Shown in pieces: positions 56,501 through 64,000 of a stretch of 64,000 nucleotides of DNA. Below the pieces are notes generated by a model. That model did no database searches, was not told the origin of the DNA, and saw only the letters and a program-made list of their open reading frames with translations. Position numbers and translations under genes: made by a program. The stretch is from Chrysomallon squamiferum. Taxonomy: Eukaryota > Mollusca > Gastropoda > Neomphalida > Peltospiridae. The stretch covers positions 36,591,683 through 36,655,682 of the forward strand of contig CM022671.1 in NCBI GenBank assembly GCA_012295275.1, read 5' to 3'. Every line of letters begins with the position of its first letter. Within the stretch, counting starts at the first letter, position 1.

Positions 56501-59500
56501 GTTTAATAGTACACTGTGAGTTTAAGAGTACAGTGTAAGTTTAATAGTTCAGTGTGAGTTTATTAGTACAGTGTGAGTTTAATAGTATGGTGTAAGTTTA
56601 ATAGTACAGTGAGTTTAATAGTTCAGTGTGAGTTTATTAGTACAGTGAGTTTATTAGTACAGTGCAATTTTAATAGTACAGTGCAATTTTAATAGTACAG
56701 TGCAAGTTTAGTAGTACTATATGAGTTTAGTAGTAATTGCAAATTTAATAGTACAGTGCAAGTTTAATAGTACAGTGTAAGTTTAATAGTTCAGTGTGAG
56801 TTTAATAGTACAATGTGAGTTTAATACTACAGTGTGAGTTTAATAGTTCGGTATGTGTTTAATAGTACAATGTGAGTTTAGTAGTACAGTGTGAGTTTAG
56901 TAGTACAGTGTGAGTTTAATAGTACAGTGTGAGTTTAATAGTAAAGAGTTGTATTTATTTCACAGATAAAGGAGTTGAACTGGTTGGCTGGGTCTCTGCC
57001 TGCGCAGTGTAAGATAATAATGACTACCACGCGGTCAGACATCACCTACCGCAGTTTGTGTCGCAGACAGGACACAAAGTTCATCACAACCCCAGTGATC
57101 TCCAGTGAGGACAGGATGAGAGAGATTATCCACAGACACTCACAGCAGCACTTCCAGCATCTCACAGACAAACACTTGAGCACAATACATGAAATCAAAC
57201 TGTCAGCCAAGCCACTCTTCCTTACCGCTCTGTCAAGTGAGATCCAGTGTTACAACGTGTACACAAATCTGGACAACTTCCTGCAGGACAATCTGGAAAT
57301 CTCCTCTGTGAGAGAATTCTGGATGAAAAACCTCAAACGATGGGTCACGGAGTTCAGCTGGCTTGTGGACAGATCAGAATCATCAGTTGATGACAGCTCT
57401 GACACAGGTACACGTTTGTCTAAACCTGTTTATCTGTCTCTGTTTGTTTAAACTTTAATAACCATATTTATTTATTTGTTTAAACATTTACATCTGTATT
57501 TATTTAAACCTGCATATCTCTTTATTTGATTAAAACTGAATTCTTTTTTTTTTTTACTTCTATCTTTGCATGTCTGAACCTGTATTCTTAACTATATCTT
57601 GTAAAAATCTGAAAACCAGTTTCTCCATTCTTATATAACTTAGTACCTCTGTCTCCATTCTTATATAACTTTATGCCTATCTCTCCATTCTTATATAACT
57701 TTGTACCTATCTCTCCATTCTTATATAACTTTTTGCCTATCTCTCCATTCTTATACAAGTTTTTACCTATCTCTCCATTCTTATATAACTTTTTGCCTAT
57801 CTCTCCATTCTTATATTACATTTTGCCTATCTCTCCATTTTTATATAACTTTATATCTATCTCTCCATTTTTATATAACTTTATGCCTATCTCTCCATTC
57901 TTATATAACATTTTGCCTATCTCTCCATTCTTATAGAACTTTATTCCTCTCTCCATTCTTATATAACTTTATATCTATCTCTCCATTTTTATATAACTTT
58001 ATGCCTATATCTCCATTCTTATAAAACGTTTTGCCTATCTCTCCATTCTTATATAACTTTATATCTAGCTCTCCATTCTTATATATCTTTATATCTAGCT
58101 CTCCATTCTTATATAACTTTATATCTATCTCTCCATTCCCACTAAAACTGTTTATCCCATCAGCTGAAATTTACTTTTTCATTTATATTACATGATGCTT
58201 ATGAACAAAATGTTAACAAGGGAAATTACTCAGTAGATCCAGTGATCTTCATAATTATCTGCTCTTTTATTGCAAAAAGTCGAGCCAGTTTGAATTTTAT
58301 CTAAATATCAAATAAAACAAACAAATCTGTTTATTAAATAAATATTTTCAGATACACAATGTTTTGAGTTTTTTTCTGTCAGAAATATAAATTGAATTAT
58401 TTTATTTCATTTTCATATTGCAGATTTCCTTTTTTTTTTTTTCCCATATTTTATTATTATTTTTGTTCTTGCTGAATAATTTTGTGATTTCTGCAATGTG
58501 TTTCATTCTATGACCAGTAAAAATCTATGAATGTAAAATGTATAAACTGTTATTTAACTAATAATTTTTATTTTTTCCAGGGGAGTATTCTGGGTGGGTG
58601 GGGGATGCTTTATGTCTCTTACTGTTATCTCGTAGCGGGCTCACTGAGGATGAATTGTTACAGATGCTAATCAACCTCGGCTACAACGGCAGCCTCGAGG
58701 TCACGTCATTTGACTGGTACAAGTTCAGAATGTGTCTGGGGTCTGCACTGCACGAGAGAGTCGATGGCTTGATGTGTTTCTCCCATCACCACATCAAAGA
58801 CATCATCCAGTACATACTGTTAAGTTAGTATTTAACATCATCATCCAGTACATACTGTTAAGTTAGTATTTAACATCATGATCCAGTACATACTGTTAAG
58901 TTAGTATTTAACTTCATCATCCAGTATATACTGTTAAGTTAATATTTAACTTCATCATCCAGTACATACTGTTAAGATAATATTTAACTTTATCATCCAG
59001 TAAATACTGTTAAGTTAATATTTAACATCATCATCTAGTACATACTGTTAAGTTAGTATTTAACTTCATCATTCAGTATATACTGTTAAGTTAGTATTTA
59101 ACATCATCATCCAGTACATACTGTTAAGTTAGTATTTAACTTCATCATCCAGTACATACTGTTAAGTTAGTATTTAACATCATCATCTAGTACATACTGT
59201 TAAGTTAGTATTTAACTTCATCATTCAGTATATACTGTTAAGTTAGTATTTTATATCATCATCCAGTACATACTGTTAAGTTAGTATTTAACTTCATCAT
59301 CCAGTACATACTGTTAAGTTAGTATTTAACATCATGATCCAGTACATACTGTTAAGTTAGTATTTAACATCATGATCCAGTACATACTGTTAAGTTAGTA
59401 TTTAACATCATCATCCAGTAGACACTGTTAATTCAATAATTCTATAAACAGTGTTTACCCTTGTGCATTTCTTCTTCGTGTGTTTTTTGTGTTTTTCAAA

Positions 59501-61568
59501 CAAAATGAAAGTTTTTGTATTTTTACAGAAAGTCTGAAGGCAGCTCATGGTGATCTGATTTTGTCTCAGGACATCAACAGTCCATGGTATGAGTACAAAC
59601 GCAAACTGCACCACATGCTTGCCTCCTTCTTCTCACAGCAGCCCTACAACCAGAGAAAGGTGGAAGAGTTACCATGGCAACTGATGATGGCAGGAAATAC
59701 GAACAGTGTGTTAAAGATCGTTGAACATGTGGAGTATGTTTTTGTTGTTTTAACTCTGAGTCAAAGAAACAAATATTTTAGAAAAGAAAAAAAAAAAAAA
59801 AAAAAATGTGTTTGCTGTTTGATGATGATATTAATGATAATTTTTATGGCACAGTGGTAAATGTCGTAGTAGCATTACCATGAGCACAAGCAGCTGTAGT
59901 AGTAGTAGTAGTAGCAATAGCAGTAGTTGTTTCAGTAGCATTAGAAAAAGGCATAGCAGCAAAAGATGGTAGTACTAGAGTTGTGATATTGCTGTGTTGT
60001 GTTTTAATTTTTGATTTTTGAACATCCTTTTTTCATGTTAGTTATTTTCTTGACCTGGCTGACAAAACTGGTCACTACCCATCTAACCGACGTGATCTGA
60101 TGACCTACTGGGAGTTTCTAGAACATCACGGCATCAAGGCTGATGTGTCCTACATGAACATCTTTATGAAGATGGGTTTGCTGGAGTCAGACATCAGGCA
60201 TTTAGAGGTATTTCACTTCTAGCTCAGCTGATATATTCTTATGTTAGAAGGAAGAAATGTTTATTTAATTCCACCATCGACGCATTTTTAAACTCTTTTG
60301 GTCATTTTCAAAGTAGATAAAATACAGCCTAATTCTGATATGTGTTTTTGTAAAGCTACCAGTGACATGTGTTTATGTAACACTACAAGTCAGGTATGTG
60401 TTTATGTAACATTACAAGTCAGATATGTATTTATGTAACACTACAAGTCAGGTATGTATTTATGTAACACTACAAGTCAGATATGTATTTATGTAACACT
60501 ACAAGTCATATATGTATTTATGTAACACTACAAGTCAGATATGTATTTATGTAACACTACAAGTCAGATATGTATTTATGAAACACTACAAGTCAGATAT
60601 GTATTTATGTAACACTACAAGTCAGATATGTATTTATGTAAAACAACAAGTCAGGTATGTATTTATGTAACACTACAAGTCAGGTATGTATTTATGTAAC
60701 ACTACAAGTCAGGTATGTATTTATGTAACACTACAAGTCAGGTATGTATGTAAAACAACAAGTCAGGTATGTATTTATGTAACACTACAAGTCAGGTATG
60801 TATTTATGTAAAACAACAAGTCAGGTATGTATTTATGTAACACTACAAGTCATATATGTATTTATGTAAAACAACAAGTCAGGTATGTATTTATGTAACA
60901 CTACAAGTCATATATATATTTATGTAACACTACAAGTCAGGTATGTATTTATGTAACACTACAAGTCAGATATGTATTTATGTAAAACGACAAGTCATAT
61001 ATATATTTATGTAACACTAAAGTCATATATGTATTTATGTAACACTACAAGTCAGATGTGTATTTATGTAACACTACAAGTCAGATATGTATTTATGTAA
61101 AACGACAAGTCAGATATGTTTTTTATGTAAACAGTGTTTCTGTATTTGTGTAGTCAGCATCAGTGGTGAATAAGAATCTCTATGTGATTGAAGAGATGCC
61201 TTTAGAATCTGAAGAAGAGGTAAATCTTTAAACTTTCTGTTTGTACAGATAACATGGGTTAGGCAGGGCTGGGTGGCTGAATGAGTATCTAACATGTAAA
61301 TCTTTTCAAAAAAAGGTGCTCCTATTTATAATAAAATACAATCTCTATGAATTTCATTAGATGCTACTAAAATAGTTTTGAATGCAGAAGTTGAATTTAC
61401 CAGCTATTTTGTTTAATAGTTTCAGTAGTTCACAAATAAATGCTGTATTGTTATTATTGTTTGTACCTTATATTATTAAATAGAATTAATTTTTTTTTTT
61501 TTTTTTTTTTAAATTACACATTTAAAGCAAAAAGCAAAAATAAATAAAAGTAAAAAAAAAAAAAAAAA

Positions 61569-61605
<37 letters not shown>

Positions 61606-63770
61606 GTAATAATAATAAAAAAAAAGATATAAAAAAGAAGTGTTTTCAGTATCTGACATTACTTTATAAAGTTTGATACTGTATTGCCACAAAAACAATA
61701 TTTAGATTATTTATTCTCTTTTAATGATTCAGAACAATGTAATCACAAACTTGCTGGAACATTCAGGTTTTTGTCACTTATAATAAAATGTTTAACTCTT
61801 GTTTTTTGTTTTGTTTTTTTGTTGTTTTTTTCAGTTAAGATGTCCTGAATGTTTTCCAGAAGCACACAAACAACGGCGAAGTTTTACAATGGTGAATCTC
61901 TTTTCATGTGTCATATGTGTGTTTGTTTATCTGTCATATGTGTGTTTGTCTTACGTGTGTCTGTATTTAAGTGACTTATGTATATTTGTATTTGTCTGTC
62001 TTTGTGTTTGTCTTTCAAGTGTGTTTGTATTTATCTGTCCTATATATGTTTGTGTTCATCTGTTGTGTGTGCTTGCATTATGCGTGTTTGTCTTATGTGT
62101 GTTTGTGTTTATCTTTAATATGTACATTATGTTCATCTGGCCTGAATATGTTTGTGTTTATCTGTCATGTGTGTTTGTCTTGTGTGTGTTTGTCTTTATC
62201 TGTCATATGTGTGTGTGTCTTAAGTGTATTTGTTTATATCTGTCATATGTGTTTGTCTTGTGTTTATCTGTCTTATGTATGTTTGTGTTTATGTCATATG
62301 TATGTTTGTGTTTATCTGTCACATGTGTGTTTGTGTTCATCTGTCATATGTGTGTTTGTGTTTGTCTTATGTATGTTTGTGTTTATCTGTCTTATGTATG
62401 TTTGTGTTCATCTGTCATATGTGTGTTTGTGTTTATCTGTCTTATGTATGTTTGTGTTTATCTGTCTTATGTATGTTTGTGTTCATCTGTCATATGTGTG
62501 TTTGTGTTTATCTGTCTTATGTATGTTTGTGTTTATCTGTCTTATGTATGTTTGTGTTCATCTGTCATATGTGTGTTTGTGTTTATCTGTCTTATGTATG
62601 TTTGTGTTTATCTGTCTTATGTATGTTTGTGTTCATCTGTCATATGTGTGTTTGTGTTTATCTGTCATATGTATGTTTGTGTTTATCTGTCATATGTGTG
62701 TTTATGTTCATCTGTCATATGTGTGTTTGTGTTTATCTGTCTTATGTATGTTTGTGTTTATCTGTCATATGTGTGTTTGTGTTTATCTGTCATCTGTGTG
62801 TTTGTGTTTATCTGTCATATGTGTGTTTGTGTTTGTCTGTCACATGTGTGTTTGTGTTTATTATATGTATTTTCAGGTCCTGTATGTGTATGTAAGTGTG
62901 TATGTGTTTGTATATATATGTGTTTATGATGTGTTTCTGTCTGTCACTATTTGTCTGTGTTTGGGGCTTGTCTGTATTTATTTCTCATTGATGTGTTGCA
63001 GCTATTACATCAGATTAAGAGTGAATGTGTACTTATTTATTAAATATTACATCAGATTAAGAGAGAATGTGTACTTATTTATTAAATATTACATCAGATT
63101 AAGAGAGAATGTGTACCTATTTTAATATTGTTGATATAAAATTGTATTTTATGTCAGGTAATATTCACATAAAGTATTAATGATTATTTTTTTTATTGAT
63201 TTTGTTTCTTTGTGTCTAACAGTCAGCTGATTCAAACATGTTTGGAAACCTGGACGACAGATTATTTATCTTTGAAGCTCCCACAGCTTTACACATTAAA
63301 GGTAAATGTCACATTTTCAGGGGTTTTTTCTATGCAACCTATCTGAATAAATAAAAGTAAGATACTTTCAGAAACAGCATAGGAGTTAGAGAGTGTGTCT
63401 GTATTAAATAATTTGTTATTTATGTGTGTATTCAGTATCTTTGCCATTGTGAAATAGTTTGTGCATGTGCATGTATTTGTGTCTGTGTGTTGCAGTGTTT
63501 GTATTTGTGTGTGTGTGTGTATATTTCAGATAGAGGGAGAGAAAATAATTGAGCTTACATATATTTTGAACTAATGTGTATAGAGACACCAGTAGTTTTA
63601 CAGTTCACTCTTGTTGTTTGTTGACAGGTGACGGGAAGGTGCTGGAGGGGTGTGAGGGAGTTGGTCCTGTTAAAGATTTTGCTTGGCATGTTTCTCAGCT
63701 CCTCATTGAGATGGGTTACTGCGAAACAGCAGAGAAAATCCTCCACGCACTCATCCTGTTTCTTAAAAAG
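53566..63770 (+). CDS. TTC41: DUF4062-NACHT NTPase, TTC41/GNN-like, continues beyond the window
   Basis: Exons: 53566-54355, 54861-55068, 55290-55513, 55719-55894, 56966-57407, 58581-58823, 59529-59733, 60042-60207, 61154-61219, 61835-61891, 63223-63301, 63628-63770. All phases agree; 933 residues lie in the window and the C-terminus lies outside. Start: ATG 53566 in ACCATGT context, with an in-frame stop at 53554-53556. Seen: residues 20-260 resemble DUF4062 (TPLDFNIERDFLNKNVYPNI, FICLLGECYGPH); Walker A GDRGAGKS at 349-356; Walker B VLVLDGIDEL near 447-456; KIIMTTTRSD near 482; a helical region; and at the end a TPR-like segment, LLIEMGYCETAEKILHALIL. Known: vertebrate TTC41 (mouse Gnn) combines a NACHT P-loop module with TPRs and neighbours Hsp90b1. 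Inferred: a STAND-type NTPase. A nephrocystin-3-like paralogue is the main alternative. Confidence 0.88.
54591..54860 (+). repeat. Ten 27-bp tandem copies of the exon 2 acceptor and exon start, open in frame
   Basis: The unit ACAGTGAAATGTATAGTTTT followed by GTTTCAG repeats exactly ten times (270 bases) up to the exon 2 start at 54861. Copies 3 and 6-10 end in an identical TTTCAG; the tenth is the presumed true acceptor. The sequence stays open in the exon 2 frame (SEMYSFVSD repeats), so earlier acceptors would add multiples of nine residues. Confidence 0.95.
56015..56945 (+). repeat. 19-bp minisatellite in intron 4 of the TTC41-like gene
   Basis: The unit AGTTTAATAGTACAGTGTG with many variants fills most of the intron, up to about 20 bases before the exon 5 acceptor. 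Confidence 0.93.
57605..58135 (+). repeat. 30-bp minisatellite in intron 5 of the TTC41-like gene
   Basis: The unit CCTATCTCTCCATTCTTATA followed by TAACTTTTTG repeats about 17 times. Open frames reading PISPFLYNFL result from the multiple-of-three length and are not genes. Confidence 0.93.
58801..59430 (+). repeat. 38-bp donor-anchored minisatellite after exon 6
   Basis: The exon 6 end CATCATCCAGTACATACTG then TTAA|GTTAGT is repeated about 16 times. Each copy includes the donor-like TTAA|GTTAGT, so the true donor at 58824 is the first of a series of near-identical sites. Confidence 0.93.
60355..61120 (+). repeat. 29-bp minisatellite in intron 8 of the TTC41-like gene
   Basis: The unit AAGTCAGATATGTATTTATG followed by TAACACTAC, about 25 copies. 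No similarity to the flanking exons was seen. Confidence 0.93.
61556..61625. repeat. Poly-A and (TAA)n tract
   Basis: Poly-A passes into about twelve TAA units, in intron 9. Confidence 0.95.
61900..62875 (+). repeat. About 25-bp minisatellite in intron 10 of the TTC41-like gene
   Basis: The unit TGTTTGTGTTTATCTGTCAT then ATGTG repeats with CAT/CTT variants. It creates long Cys/Val/Phe-rich open frames in all three forward frames, which is the mark of a low-complexity array and not of a membrane protein. Confidence 0.93.
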
Positions 63771-64000
63771 GTTATTAAGTACATTTATCACAGAGATGTA
63801 AAATCACTAAAGAGAGCTAGAACTGAAAAATATCATCCAGTTATAAATATTCAGTTTGAGGGAAATATAACACTGAAAGAGATTATCTAAACACTTTTTT
63901 ATGATTATCAGTATTTTTATCTAGACGTGAGTGGATTCAAGCTGACATAACTGACTTGTAAAATATAGTATGGTGTGTAATTCACTGAATGATATTTTAT

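Noticed and set aside
57673-58024. Open frames reading PISPFLYNFL repeats
   Set aside because: 30-bp intronic minisatellite; no start context, splice logic or domain.
61799-63125. Three overlapping long Cys/Val/Phe-rich open frames that look like membrane proteins
   Set aside because: Products of a 25-bp GT-rich minisatellite open in every forward frame; it lies between two exons of the TTC41-like gene.

Overview
This is a eukaryotic window, A+T-rich and crowded with microsatellites. It holds three intron-rich protein genes and one long single-exon repeat gene. Intron density, domain content and the load of simple and tandem repeats suggest an invertebrate, most likely a mollusc or another lophotrochozoan. 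That assignment is inference: no lineage marker was found.

Layout. (1) 13-17485 (+) is a 32-exon gene for a protein of about 1523 residues: N-terminal beta-propeller-like half, alpha-helical solenoid, RCC1 propeller, C-terminal Cys/His finger. It best fits the Claret/GLO-4 class linked to lysosome-related organelles. (2) 17486-21917 is its 3' UTR followed by A+T-rich sequence. (3) 21918-26771 (-) is one uninterrupted reading frame of about 1600 residues. It holds a KVQPKTQQ octapeptide array, about 87 cysteine-free thrombospondin type 3-like repeats (DxDGDGIPD) and a Lys-rich tail. (4) 29771-46856 (-) is a complete 18-exon HSP90B1 (GRP94/endoplasmin) gene, from signal peptide to KDEL. It has three ER-stress-element-like motifs upstream. 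(5) 46857-53511 is intergenic sequence with a decayed mariner-like transposase piece. (6) 53566 to beyond the window (+) is a DUF4062-NACHT gene matching TTC41. TTC41 is the gene called Gnn (Grp94-neighbouring nucleotidase) in mouse, and it lies head-to-head with HSP90B1 here.

Reading frames were reconstructed exon by exon from splice sites. In genes 1 and 4 the summed exons are exact multiples of three (4572 and 2427 nt including stop), and all junction phases agree. Two introns use GC donors.

The most unusual structure is a shared design of tandem arrays in genes 1 and 6. At roughly ten junctions the intronic minisatellite unit is a copy of the splice site plus the adjoining exon end, which leaves series of decoy donors or acceptors. 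One array in the TTC41-like gene has a 27-bp unit that stays in frame, so alternative acceptor use would add 9-residue blocks. HSP90B1, lying between them, has no such arrays.
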